In this document: positions 1 through 7,739 of the stretch, piece after piece
Layout: each line of letters opens with the position of its first letter
How positions within the stretch are numbered: the first letter of the stretch is position 1
DNA from: Clostridia bacterium
GTDB lineage: Bacteria > Bacillota > Peptococcia > DRI-13 > UBA5745
Reading direction: 5' to 3'
Assembly: GCA_018434325.1 (NCBI GenBank)
Contig: JAHDPO010000024.1
Location: 1-64,000 of the forward strand
DNA length: 64,000 bases
The notes under the pieces: model-generated
The model's database searches: none
What the model was told of the DNA's origin: nothing
The model's input: only the letters and a program-made list of their open reading frames with translations
Translations under genes and position numbers: made by a program

Positions 1-54
1 ACCTGGAGACAGATTGTAGAATTGGCTGCTGAGGCAATGAGGTTTAATGGCTGA
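1..54 (+). CDS. C-terminal end of an unidentified protein (possible)
   Basis: An open frame enters from the left edge and ends at a TGA at 52-54 after 17 codons (TWRQIVELAAEAMRFNG). The tail looks protein-like, but it is too short to assign to a family and the frame could be chance. The sequence up to 183 holds no other convincing gene. Confidence 0.25.
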   Translation, partial: TWRQIVELAAEAMRFNG

Positions 55-124
55 AACGCCATGGACGGCGTGGAAAGCACTGTTGAGACAGGAGGTCGAA
101 TCAGTGCGGGCCATTAAACCTCGG
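39..124. repeat. 13 bp inverted repeat
   Basis: GAGGTTTAATGGC at 39-51 is matched by its exact reverse complement at 112-124. The left arm contains the stop of the short open frame at the window edge. There is no T-run after either arm, so this is not a typical terminator. It may be the end of a lost or degraded element. Confidence 0.5.
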
Positions 125-183
125 CAGCCGAAGGGCTACCGTTTCACAATCCGGCGACGGTGCAAGAGCCTTTTGCAGCAGAA

Positions 184-894
184 TCACCACTCGATTTCTT
201 CCACCGGCACAGGCTTGGGATTCATCTCCACTTTTGAAACCAGGCCCCCCCGGATATGGATTACTCTGTCGGCTGCCGGGGCAATAGCCAGGTTGTGAGT
301 AATGATAACCACCGTTTTCTTTAAACGGCGGCAGGTATCCTGCAAAAGGCCGAGCACCCTGCGGCCCGTGGCAAAATCCAAAGCGCCGGTGGGCTCATCA
401 CAGAGCAGGAGCTTGGGGTTTTTGGCAATGGCCCGGGCAATGGATACTCTTTGCTGTTCACCGCCGGAAAGCTGGGCGGGAAAATTATCCATGCGGTCAG
501 CCAAGCCTACCGCCTGCAAGGTCTCCACCGGGTCCAAGGGCTGCCGGCAAATTTGCAAAGCCAATTCTACATTTTCCAAAGCCGTCAGATTAGGCACTAA
601 ATTATAAAATTGAAAGACAAAACCGATATCATTGCGGCGGTAAGTCGTCAGTTCCTTCTGGTTATAGCTGCTGATCGTCTGCCCATCCACAATGACTTGA
701 CCGGCGGTGGGTGTGTCCATGCCTCCCAATATATTGAGAACAGTGGATTTACCGGCGCCGGAGGGCCCCACTACAGCGGCAAACTCACCCTCTTCAATGG
801 TCAGATTGATTCCTGCCGCCGCCGTCACCTCAACTTCACCAATACGGTAGATTTTCGTTAAATTTTCTATCGTAACAAAGGGTTTTCTTTCCAA
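184..894 (-). CDS. ABC transporter ATPase, MacB/LolD-like
   Basis: ATP-binding subunit of an exporter of the MacB/LolD/FtsE type, about 236 aa. Visible motifs are Walker [10 protein letters not shown], the Q-loop region [18 protein letters not shown], signature LSGGEQQR, Walker [13 protein letters not shown] and the H-loop ITHN. In this family the ATPase works with an FtsX-like permease that uses ATP to move lipophilic or peptide substrates or to remodel the envelope. The permease would be expected downstream, to the left, but the first 183 bases do not encode it, so the partner is missing or lies beyond the edge. I chose the TTG at 894 because GGAAGGGAAGA lies just upstream. The longer frame starts at TTG 915 without a ribosome binding site. 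A strong promoter with a large inverted repeat precedes it, so repression by a dimeric regulator is likely. Confidence 0.85.
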   Translation of the reverse strand: MERKPFVTIENLTKIYRIGEVEVTAAAGINLTIEEGEFAAVVGPSGAGKSTVLNILGGMDTPTAGQVIVDGQTISSYNQKELTTYRRNDIGFVFQFYNLVPNLTALENVELALQICRQPLDPVETLQAVGLADRMDNFPAQLSGGEQQRVSIARAIAKNPKLLLCDEPTGALDFATGRRVLGLLQDTCRRLKKTVVIITHNLAIAPAADRVIHIRGGLVSKVEMNPKPVPVEEIEW

Positions 895-918
895 GACCAG
901 TCTTCCCTTCCACAAAAA

Positions 919-965
919 TGACCAATAGTCATTCCCATTGTAAAAGAAAAATGACTATTGGTCAA
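919..965 (-). promoter_or_regulatory. Promoter overlapped by an operator-like inverted repeat
   Basis: On the minus strand TTGACC (965-960) and TACAAT (942-937) are 17 bp apart, a good vegetative promoter for the ABC ATPase. A perfect 15 bp inverted repeat, TGACCAATAGTCATT at 919-933 and its complement at 950-964, covers the -35 box and the expected start of transcription. Each arm is itself nearly symmetric (TGAC..GTCA), as in many TetR-type operators. I infer repression by a TetR-like protein. No such regulator is encoded in the window. Confidence 0.7.
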
Positions 966-1027
966 TATGCACTAAAATGAATTTGAGGTGAAGATCCTAT
1001 TTAAAAGATCCTATTTGATAAAGACCA

Positions 1028-2575
1028 TTAGCGTTCAGTTTGAACACCCAGGCCGAGTGCCCAGACGCCGTCGTATACTTCTTTTGCCTCTCTGGTTAAA
1101 GGAAAGACGTCCCTTTTGTTAATGTATTCCAGAGAAAATTTCCTGTTTAACGCAGCAAAATGCTTAAGCCCAAAGCTAAGGCGATTCAGATAAGAATACA
1201 CGCCAACGGCCCCCAGAGAAAACGTATCCGCCTTATTGCCATAGATCCCTCTTAATTCCGGCAGGTCCAGGAATATGTCATCGATACTCGTTCCATATTT
1301 AGTATAGGCATTGGGCACTGTCCCGGATTTGATCAATTCCCCGACTTTTTGGGCGCTCATTGCCGCAGCCATCACTCCCCGGCAGATGCCAACAACGGAA
1401 ATATAAGGGGCCCCCAAGGCAAGGGCTTTGTAAATTTGATCCTCCATTACCAACCCGCCGGTTATGGCCACTTTAGGAAGCTCCAGTCCTTCGTCTTTCA
1501 GTTTTTGCAATACCCTGACCAAAATACTTTCCATGCATACGGTAGGCAAGCACCATTCATTCATCATTTTACAAGGGCTATAACCGGAGCCGCCCCCGGC
1601 GCCGTCGAAAGTAACCATATCCACATCGCAGGTCACCGCCAGGCGTAAAACATGTTCCAGATCCTCCGGGTCATAGCCTGCCATTTTGAAATAGACATTC
1701 TTCATCCCTAAACTGCGCAGATATTCAATGCGTTCTGCCAAATAGGATTCCTTCCACATGGGCAAACGGCCGTAGGAATAAAAGGCCGGAGAAGCTTTTT
1801 GCTCATAAGCCTTTTGAACCATTGGATCTGAAGGATCCGGATGTACCAAAAAGCCCTTTTGCTGATGCTTTAAGGCGTCTTCGATAGTGTTTATTCTCAC
1901 CGCCGGCTGTGTTCCTTTGGCTGATTGGCCAAACTTAAATTCGATGGCCTCCGCACCGCATTCTTTGATTGCATACTCTGCAACGCCTTGCCGGTCATCG
2001 TCATAATTATTCTGCAATATAATCTGGCCATACCCGCGGTAATATTGCTGAAACGCTCCCAAAAACTCCTTTAGCTTGGGGGCATGAACCACTTTACCGT
2101 TTTCATAACGCAGCTGCGGGTCCTTGCTGATTGCGCTTTCGCCGATAACGGTCAGCACGCCGGCCATTGCCGCCCCGCCAAAATAATCCTGCCAATTCAA
2201 CTTGATCAGAGCAGGAAGCACTATCGGCAATTTTAGCTTTACCGGGTTTCTCTTCCCAATCGTTGTTTCTAAATTCACATGATAGATATTTGCTTTATCC
2301 GCATCCTCCGGAGCTCCCATGGCTCCGAAAACCCGGCCGTTGATATTAAAATGAGAATAGTCAAGAGGATAGTTTTTTTCCGAAGCAACTTGGTTATCTC
2401 CTGTGGTATTGGGATAGACAGCCCCCATTCCTAATACTGCCGACAGACCAATTTCGCATGTACCCAGGCAATCCGCAGTACACATGGCACACATTCCGGA
2501 AAAGGAGCAAAGATGTGAGGAATCTCTCATTTTAGTTTGATTGAACACGGAGCCTAATCCAGGACTAAAAGACAT
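1028..2575 (-). CDS. FMN-binding glutamate synthase family protein
   Basis: A 515 aa protein matching the FMN-binding (GltB central domain) part of glutamate synthase as a stand-alone protein. The N-terminus carries a Cys cluster around residues 23-41 (C..SGMCAMCTADCLGTC), suggesting an iron-sulfur site next to the barrel. The C-terminal half has features of the FMN/2-oxoglutarate barrel, such as VTFDGAGGGSGYSP and ALGAPYISVVGICRG. Stand-alone members in anaerobes and archaea either make glutamate from ammonia delivered by another subunit or have unknown oxidoreductase roles. No amidotransferase or NADPH subunit lies next to it, so the reaction here is open. AGGGGAT precedes the ATG. A promoter lies at 2658-2686. 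Confidence 0.8.
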   Translation of the reverse strand: MSFSPGLGSVFNQTKMRDSSHLCSFSGMCAMCTADCLGTCEIGLSAVLGMGAVYPNTTGDNQVASEKNYPLDYSHFNINGRVFGAMGAPEDADKANIYHVNLETTIGKRNPVKLKLPIVLPALIKLNWQDYFGGAAMAGVLTVIGESAISKDPQLRYENGKVVHAPKLKEFLGAFQQYYRGYGQIILQNNYDDDRQGVAEYAIKECGAEAIEFKFGQSAKGTQPAVRINTIEDALKHQQKGFLVHPDPSDPMVQKAYEQKASPAFYSYGRLPMWKESYLAERIEYLRSLGMKNVYFKMAGYDPEDLEHVLRLAVTCDVDMVTFDGAGGGSGYSPCKMMNEWCLPTVCMESILVRVLQKLKDEGLELPKVAITGGLVMEDQIYKALALGAPYISVVGICRGVMAAAMSAQKVGELIKSGTVPNAYTKYGTSIDDIFLDLPELRGIYGNKADTFSLGAVGVYSYLNRLSFGLKHFAALNRKFSLEYINKRDVFPLTREAKEVYDGVWALGLGVQTER

Positions 2576-2657
2576 AATATCCCCTACTTTCTTTGTGATA
2601 TTTATATTGATGGAAACACTTTAGCGCGAAATTGATAATATTTTCCACCTCGTAGCA

Positions 2658-2686
2658 AACTTATCACCGTAAGGAAATTTTGTCAA
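2658..2686 (-). promoter_or_regulatory. Promoter of the glutamate synthase-like gene
   Basis: TTGACA (2686-2681) and TAAGTT (2663-2658) on the minus strand with a 17 bp spacer. The start codon lies about 80 bp downstream. Confidence 0.6.
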
Positions 2687-2827
2687 GTTGACGTCTAACT
2701 CCTTAAGAATTCTTTAAGGATTTCTTAAAACTCTATTTGATGTATTGAATGTAGCTTGTGAATATAATGAATTCGGGCTACAATAACGTTTGTGCCTTGA
2801 GGATACGCAAAAGGAAAGGAGAAAAAA

Positions 2828-3622
2828 ATGAAGCAAAAAAGTATTATTGCTTTACTGGCTGCACTCTTTATTTTTTCGATAAGCGCTTGCGGCAGTGAAG
2901 CGGCCAGCGCTTTGGAGGTTTACAACAGCGCTCTGGCCAAAAACGAGGAACTGACCTCCGTAGATCTCAACATGAAATTGGATATGGATATGGTAGTCGG
3001 CGAGGAGAAAATGACCATTAACTCCAACTCTGCCATTAAACTCGAGAATCCTGAGTCAAATTTAAAAATGGACATGAAAATGGACATGAACCTCAGCGGT
3101 ATTGCAGACGCCGGCGCAGCCCCTGAGCAAATAACCATCCAGGCCTATTATAGCGACGGCTTTTACTACATGGATATGCTGGGCATGAAAGTCAAGCAGG
3201 CCATGGATTTGGAAGCCATTAGCGCCCAGACGGAAAATCTGGCAGGCATGGAGCCTTTGCCCGAGGAAATTCTGAAGGATATTAAGCTTGAACAATCAGG
3301 CGATTATCAGACCCTCACTTTCACCGGCAACGGTGAGGCATTGACCGAATATATCATGGGTTATATGGGCCAAATGAAGGATTTTGTCAATATCGGCGAT
3401 TCTCAAGGCATCACCATTAAAGAGGTTTCCGGTGTTCTTTATGTTAATAAAGAAGGGTATATTGACCGGCAGGAAATGAACATCTCCATGAACGTCACCG
3501 TCGAAGGCGAAAGCGTGGATATGGACATGAAAATGGATATGATCTATAACCAGCCCGGCAAGCAGGTAACCGTCGAATTGCCCGATGATCTGGATCAATA
3601 TGTGGAGATGCCCGCCCAATAA
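2828..3622 (+). CDS. Met/Asp-rich lipoprotein (DUF6612-like)
   Basis: A 264 aa exported lipoprotein. The N-terminus has Lys residues, a hydrophobic stretch and a lipobox ending ISAC at about residue 21, so it should be lipid-anchored on the outer face of the membrane. The mature part has repeated MDMKMDM-type runs (residues ~79-86 and again ~234-240) in predicted beta strands, and a length like LppX/LolA-like DUF6612 lipoproteins of Firmicutes. Their function is unknown; a lipid- or peptide-carrying role is only a guess. The start has a strong site (AAAGGAAAGGAG). A TATAAT at 2763-2768 may be its -10, but no good -35 is at the right distance. The gene stands alone and is followed by hairpins and a repeat. 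Confidence 0.75.
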   Translation: MKQKSIIALLAALFIFSISACGSEAASALEVYNSALAKNEELTSVDLNMKLDMDMVVGEEKMTINSNSAIKLENPESNLKMDMKMDMNLSGIADAGAAPEQITIQAYYSDGFYYMDMLGMKVKQAMDLEAISAQTENLAGMEPLPEEILKDIKLEQSGDYQTLTFTGNGEALTEYIMGYMGQMKDFVNIGDSQGITIKEVSGVLYVNKEGYIDRQEMNISMNVTVEGESVDMDMKMDMIYNQPGKQVTVELPDDLDQYVEMPAQ

Positions 3623-3688
3623 CCAAATGGCATAGCATTAAATTACGTATTGAAGTATAAAACCGCTTGTGATAGATGTAAATATAAA

Positions 3689-3723
3689 GAGGAGTTATCG
3701 CTTTTGATGGGCGGCAACTCCTC
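3689..3723. other. Hairpin upstream of a terminator
   Basis: GAGGAGTT (3689-3696) pairs with AACTCCTC (3716-3723). On the minus strand it is followed by TTTATATTT, so it could end transcription coming from the right. It sits 12 bp before the plus-strand terminator, giving a back-to-back pair. Confidence 0.55.
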
Positions 3724-3735
3724 AGCCTAGGGGAG

Positions 3736-3765
3736 ATAACCGCTTGCTTGCAGGCGGTTATTTTT
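3736..3765 (+). terminator. Rho-independent terminator after the lipoprotein gene
   Basis: ATAACCGC (3736-3743) pairs with GCGGTTAT (3754-3761) and is followed by a T-run to 3765. It lies 114 bp after the lipoprotein stop codon. Confidence 0.75.
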
Positions 3766-3824
3766 CTCTCTTGTTGTTCCGTACCCTCGGTTTGGAGGAA
3801 GCACTCGCTCGCTGCATCATTTTT

Positions 3825-3962
3825 GCGCAAAATTGCAAGTTTAAAGTGTCCGAACACTGCTTATCGGTTATATTTGGCTGTATTCAGCTATATTTAGTGT
3901 CGCAGTAAAGAGGCGCCTACTATCCTGAAGAAGCAGCACACTTTAAACTTGAAATTTTGCGC
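3825..3962. repeat. Interspersed inverted-repeat element, copy 1 (138 bp)
   Basis: Left arm at 3825-3849 (begins GCGCAAAATTGCAAG) and right arm at 3938-3962 (ends TTGAAATTTTGCGC) are nearly perfect 25 bp inverted repeats with AAGTTTAAAGTGT at the inner side. The 88 bp core contains TATTTAGTGTCGCAG and is alike in copies 1, 2 and 4. No reading frame is present. A further ~95 bp to the right (3963-4055, through GCTTTGCGACAGCC) is shared with copy 5 and, in reverse, with the left side of copy 3, so the transposed or duplicated unit may be longer. Confidence 0.9.
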
Positions 3963-4062
3963 ATTTTCTATCCCGTCTTACCTCAGGGGTCCCTACAAAC
4001 CTGCATAATTGAGCGGTCAGCTCGTCCAAACATAAATCAGCTTTGCGACAGCCCATTTTTTT

Positions 4063-4572
4063 CTATTGTTGTTTATACGAACTGACTTTCTTACTTCTAT
4101 ATTCCATCAACACAGTATTTCGCCAGTTCCCATAGCGATCCATTCCAATCTTTTCCCGATATCCTACCATGCGAAATCCGCATTTTTCATGCAATCGGAT
4201 ACTGGCTTCATTATCCTGCATAATTCCTGACTGTAGTGTCCAAATACCGTTTTTTTCAGCACTGTCTATAAGGGCTTTCATTAGTATTGTGGCAACGCCT
4301 TTATCTCTTTGAGATTCATCAATATAAATGCTAACTTCGGCTACACCTGAGTATACAGATCGCACTGAAACCGCTGTTAGAGCTGCCCAGCCAATTACAT
4401 TGTCATTTAGACCTATCACTAATCGGCTGTGCTTATGATGAGCTTCTTCCCAATCGCTATATTCGGGGCATTCTGTTTGAAACGTTGCCAGGTTTGTATT
4501 TATACCTTGTAAATATATTTTACTTATACTATCCCAGTCACTTTTCTGCATCTCCCTAACTAAATATGGCAT
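4063..4572 (-). CDS. GNAT N-acetyltransferase, Pat/Bar-like
   Basis: A 169 aa acetyltransferase resembling phosphinothricin/L-amino acid N-acetyltransferases. It starts MPYLVREMQKSDW and has the acetyl-CoA loop region DKGVATILMKALID (typically R/QxxGxG/A) and the C-terminal motif NEASIRLHEKCGF followed by VGYREKIG, which is typical of this subfamily. These enzymes acetylate a free amino group on small molecules such as methionine sulfone or glutamate analogues. The substrate cannot be told here. It lies just after repeat copy 1 and 11 bp downstream of a second GNAT gene on the same strand, so the two may be co-transcribed. Confidence 0.85.
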   Translation of the reverse strand: MPYLVREMQKSDWDSISKIYLQGINTNLATFQTECPEYSDWEEAHHKHSRLVIGLNDNVIGWAALTAVSVRSVYSGVAEVSIYIDESQRDKGVATILMKALIDSAEKNGIWTLQSGIMQDNEASIRLHEKCGFRMVGYREKIGMDRYGNWRNTVLMEYRSKKVSSYKQQ

Positions 4573-4583
4573 TAAAAATACCC

Positions 4584-5135
4584 CTATCGCAATTTATTGA
4601 AGTAAAGTTTCTCATACTCTTCTCGCGTCATGGAGTAGCAGACGATATCATGCACCCGGCCATCGTAAACCGCTTTGGCCTGCCGCAAGGTGCCTTCATA
4701 GACGAAACCGCATTTTTCGATGACCCGCCGGGACTGCGCATTAAAGGGAAAATGATAAATACTCACCAGATTAAGCAGCTGGGTGCAAAAGCCATAGTCC
4801 AGTAAAACCTTCACTGCCTCAGCCATGTAGCCCCGGCCCCAATAATGCCGGTTCAGGGCATAGCCCATGGCCTTGGCCCGGCTATTGTCCCGCCGCTCAT
4901 CCTTCGTCAATCCGATGGAACCGATGGCCTTGCCCTCAGCCAGATCCACGATGGCCATCTCCTCGGAATTATCGAGAAAATTTTGGAGGACTTCCCGGGT
5001 TTCTTCAATATCTTCATGAGGACGCCAGCCCGCCGCCGGTCCCACTTCCGGCTGCCGGGCATAGGCAAATAAATCCTCAAGATCACTCTGCTCAAAAGGC
5101 CGCAGCAAAAGGCGCTCTGTCTGCAGCAAAACCAT
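4584..5135 (-). CDS. GNAT acetyltransferase, RimJ/RimL-like
   Basis: A 183 aa GNAT protein that starts MVLLQTERLLLRPFEQSDL, the hallmark of the RimJ/RimL group (ribosomal protein N-terminal or small-molecule acetylation). Motif A is ALNRHYWGRGYMAEAVK and the C-terminal signature is NAQSRRVIEKCGFVYEGTLR. The chosen ATG at 5135 follows GAGGAGGAATAGCC and begins 2 bp after the stop of the methyltransferase gene. A longer frame from 5156 would overlap that gene and lacks a ribosome binding site. It is probably the last but one gene of the trmD transcript. The substrate is unknown. Confidence 0.85.
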   Translation of the reverse strand: MVLLQTERLLLRPFEQSDLEDLFAYARQPEVGPAAGWRPHEDIEETREVLQNFLDNSEEMAIVDLAEGKAIGSIGLTKDERRDNSRAKAMGYALNRHYWGRGYMAEAVKVLLDYGFCTQLLNLVSIYHFPFNAQSRRVIEKCGFVYEGTLRQAKAVYDGRVHDIVCYSMTREEYEKLYFNKLR

Positions 5136-5137
5136 GG

Positions 5138-5728
5138 CTATTCCTCCTCGTTCCACCAGGCCGGCCCCAAAAGCCGGTCTATTATAATGGCGGCGGCGCT
5201 GCGCACCGAGAGGTGGTTGTATGCCCCTCGGCCCAACACGGGAGCCAGCACATAATCTGCTTCCTCCATAATTTCCGCCGCTAAGCCATAGCCTGTACCA
5301 AAAAGCAGCAAATAATTACAATCCGTGTCTACCTGGATTTTTTGCCGCAGCCCCTGATAGGAAATACTGCGGGGAAAGGTGCGAGCGTCGGTGACGACGG
5401 TATAAACGGGGCCGCCGTACTGAGCCTCGATCTGCTCTTTTGCCGCCGCCAGGGAATCCACCAGGGCCAGCCTGGCTAAAGCCTCCTTGCGGTCGGGGTT
5501 GTAGGTTGCCCCAAAGCCCTCCTGCCAATAAGCCAGCAGCTCCGTCACCAGCTGCCTTTGACTGGGATGGGGATGAATAATGAAATATTTATTTAAATCA
5601 TAGGTGGCAGCCGCCCGGGAAATATCATGGATATCCAGATTCGTCACCGAGGTAGCCACCATCTCATTGTTTTTATTATAAATCGGATAATGAACCAGTC
5701 CTAAAAAAATTCGATTTTCTTTCGCCAT
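5138..5728 (-). CDS. SPOUT-type RNA methyltransferase (Methyltrn_RNA_4 family)
   Basis: A 196 aa protein of the uncharacterised SAM-dependent RNA methyltransferase family that often follows trmD. The N-terminus (IFLGLVHYPIYNKNNEMVATSVTNLD is its conserved region, residues 7-32) and the C-terminal LLLFGTGYGL near residue 142 fit a SPOUT knot that binds S-adenosylmethionine. The Asp/His-rich stretch around HDISRAAATYD is typical. The target RNA base is not known for the family. It begins 7 bp after the trmD stop and is part of the same operon, consistent with a role in tRNA or rRNA modification. Confidence 0.8.
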   Translation of the reverse strand: MAKENRIFLGLVHYPIYNKNNEMVATSVTNLDIHDISRAAATYDLNKYFIIHPHPSQRQLVTELLAYWQEGFGATYNPDRKEALARLALVDSLAAAKEQIEAQYGGPVYTVVTDARTFPRSISYQGLRQKIQVDTDCNYLLLFGTGYGLAAEIMEEADYVLAPVLGRGAYNHLSVRSAAAIIIDRLLGPAWWNEEE

Positions 5729-5735
5729 GTCCTCG

Positions 5736-6476
5736 TTATATGCCCTCCTCCCGGCAGATCTCCTCCAGGAATTTTTGATCCTCCCGGCTCAGCTCCGCCA
5801 CTTCCAGCAGCTCCCGCCGCCGCAGCCAGGTACGCCGCAAGGCTTCTTTTCGCCGCCAGCGGCGGATTTCTTCGTGATTGCCGGAAAGCAGCACCTCCGG
5901 CACGGCCATGCCCTGAAACTCCCTGGGCCGGGTATAATGGGGATGCTCCAGCAGCCCGTCGGAAAAAGAATCGGCCTCATGGGAAGCCGCTTCCCCCAAT
6001 ACGCCGGGAATCAGCCGGCAAAGGCTGTCGATAACCACCATGGCCGGCAGCTCTCCCCCGGTCAGCACATAGTCGCCGATAGAAATCTCTTCGTCGGCCA
6101 GCGTCCTGATCCGCTCGTCAAAGCCCTCATAATGGCCGCAGATAAAGATCAGCTCCTGCTCCCGGGCCAGCCTGGCCGCCGTCTGCTGCGTAAAAGGCGA
6201 CCCTTGAGGGCTCATCAGGACTATCTTGCCCTCATAAGCCTCTTTAGGCCCCCGCACTGCCTCCAGAGCCCCAAAGATGGGCTCCGGCTTAAGCAACATG
6301 CCGGCGCCGCCGCCAAAGGGCACGTCATCAACGTTTTTATGTTTGGATAAAGCGTAATCCCGGAAGTTCACCGTCTCAAAGGTCAAAAGCCCCTGCTCTC
6401 TGGCTCGTTTAAGAATGCTGGCGCTCAAAGGCCCCTCGAACATTTCCGGGAATATGGTCAATATGGTTATTTTCAT
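5736..6476 (-). CDS. trmD: tRNA (guanine-N1-)-methyltransferase
   Basis: TrmD methylates G37 next to the anticodon in tRNAs reading CNN codons and so prevents frameshifting; it acts as a dimer with a SAM-binding trefoil knot. The 246 aa protein has the expected length and motifs: [15 protein letters not shown] at the N-terminus, [25 protein letters not shown] and [15 protein letters not shown]. Its start codon overlaps the rimM stop by 4 bp (6473-6476), which implies translational coupling. It sits in the classic rpsP-khpA-rimM-trmD order. Confidence 0.97.
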   Translation of the reverse strand: MKITILTIFPEMFEGPLSASILKRAREQGLLTFETVNFRDYALSKHKNVDDVPFGGGAGMLLKPEPIFGALEAVRGPKEAYEGKIVLMSPQGSPFTQQTAARLAREQELIFICGHYEGFDERIRTLADEEISIGDYVLTGGELPAMVVIDSLCRLIPGVLGEAASHEADSFSDGLLEHPHYTRPREFQGMAVPEVLLSGNHEEIRRWRRKEALRRTWLRRRELLEVAELSREDQKFLEEICREEGI

Positions 6477-6988
6477 TCGTATAGCTCCAGCAAACCCGCC
6501 GGCAATTCCACTTCCATGCGGCCTTGTTCCAGATCCACCGACTTGATTACCGTTTTCAACGCCGGGATCAAAATCTCCCGCTTGCCCTCCTTTACCACAT
6601 ACACATCATTGCTGCCGGGCTGCAGCACTTCGGCGAGCTTGCCGTAGCAAACGTCTTTTTCCCATACGGACAAGCCCTCCAGCTGATAAATGTAGTATCT
6701 GCCCTCCGGCAGCGGCGCCAGGTCCTTTTCCGGCACCTGCAAATAATAATTCTTCAGTTTTTCCGCCTGGGTAAGATCCGCTGTTTCTTTGAACGTCAGC
6801 ATGGCCATATCTTTATGGTAGCGAATACCGGTAATAGTCAATAGCTGTCCTTTCTCTCCCGCCTCGTCGGGGCTTGCGTAAACCTGCTCCACCCCTTCAA
6901 ACCTTTCCAGGCTGTCGCTGAAGACCTTCACCTTTACCTCGCCTTTTATGCCATGGGTATTGACAATTTTACCGATTGATATATACAT
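6473..6988 (-). CDS. rimM: 16S rRNA processing / 30S maturation factor RimM
   Basis: RimM binds the 30S head and ribosomal protein S19 and helps mature the 3' domain of 16S rRNA. The 171 aa protein shows the N-terminal RimM domain ([18 protein letters not shown], residues 3-20) and the C-terminal PRC-barrel with [12 protein letters not shown] and [16 protein letters not shown]. Its length is normal. It lies between khpA and trmD and overlaps trmD by 4 bp. Confidence 0.96.
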   Translation of the reverse strand: MYISIGKIVNTHGIKGEVKVKVFSDSLERFEGVEQVYASPDEAGEKGQLLTITGIRYHKDMAMLTFKETADLTQAEKLKNYYLQVPEKDLAPLPEGRYYIYQLEGLSVWEKDVCYGKLAEVLQPGSNDVYVVKEGKREILIPALKTVIKSVDLEQGRMEVELPAGLLELYE

Positions 6989-7054
6989 GGCTTCACCATA
7001 TCCTTAAAAATTTACAACCGGGAAGGCAATCACCTTTCCCGGCTGTTTGGTTGA

Positions 7055-7300
7055 TCAATCTTCATCCCGGGGGATAATATCCACCGCAATTTTTTTCTTC
7101 TCCTCCTGGCCTGCCGCAGCTTTTACCAGGGTGCGAATGGATTTGGCGATCCGGCCCTGTTTGCCGATCACTTTCCCCATATCTTCCGACAAGACTTTCA
7201 GCTCGATAACAATAGCCTCTTCGTCTTCCCGCTGGGTCACCAGCACCTGATCGGGATGTTCAACCAGTGCCTTGGCCAGGTATTCCACCAGATCCTTCAT
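7055..7300 (-). CDS. khpA: KH-domain RNA-binding protein KhpA
   Basis: A small single KH-domain protein (81 aa) that in Gram-positive bacteria pairs with KhpB/EloR and binds many RNAs, affecting cell elongation and division. The KH core VIGKQGRIAKSIRTLVKAA contains the GxxG loop (GKQG). The ATG at 7300 was chosen because AAGGAGGATAAA lies directly before it; the longer frame from 7327 has no such site. It is placed between rpsP and rimM as in most Bacillota. Confidence 0.93.
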   Translation of the reverse strand: MKDLVEYLAKALVEHPDQVLVTQREDEEAIVIELKVLSEDMGKVIGKQGRIAKSIRTLVKAAAGQEEKKKIAVDIIPRDED

Positions 7301-7352
7301 TTTATCCTCCTTATCCTTCAGACACACATTAGCTGCATCTTTTGCCGGGGGA

Positions 7353-7607
7353 TTAGACGGACTTGGTGATTACACCGGCTTTCACCAGCAGAGCCTTAAC
7401 CGTATCGGAGGGCTGAGCGCCGGTACCTACCCAATACTTGGCCCGCTCCTCATTGATATTGATCACAGCAGGGTTTTTCGTGGGATCGTAGTAGCCGATC
7501 TCCTCAATAAAACGACCGTCTCTGGGATAGCGGGAATCTGCCACTACCACCCGGTAAAAAGGGGCTTTTTTTGCGCCCATCCTTCTCAAACGAATTTTTG
7601 TTGCCAT
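7353..7607 (-). CDS. rpsP: 30S ribosomal protein S16
   Basis: Ribosomal protein S16, 84 aa from the chosen start. It begins [19 protein letters not shown], followed by [22 protein letters not shown], both diagnostic for S16. The ATG at 7607 follows AAGGAGGTGAATCAA, so the in-frame ATG nine bases earlier is unlikely. A TATAAT is present on the minus strand at about 7650-7645 in the 123 bp gap from ffh, so the gene may have its own promoter in addition to read-through. Confidence 0.97.
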   Translation of the reverse strand: MATKIRLRRMGAKKAPFYRVVVADSRYPRDGRFIEEIGYYDPTKNPAVININEERAKYWVGTGAQPSDTVKALLVKAGVITKSV

Positions 7608-7739
7608 TTGATTCACCTCCTTATTTTAATTTTATTTGCAAAAATTATACTGCTTTCTTAGGAATTGGCGGTTTAGCTTTGCAGTTTAGGTTTGCAGCTT
7701 GGCTTGCATCCTAGCCTTACAGCTTTCCGCAAAATTCTG

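Noticed and set aside
3495-3857. Minus-strand 120-codon frame across the hairpins after the lipoprotein gene
   Set aside because: It runs through two terminator-like hairpins and into the lipoprotein gene; no ribosome binding site. It is also not hydrophobic, so not a small toxin.
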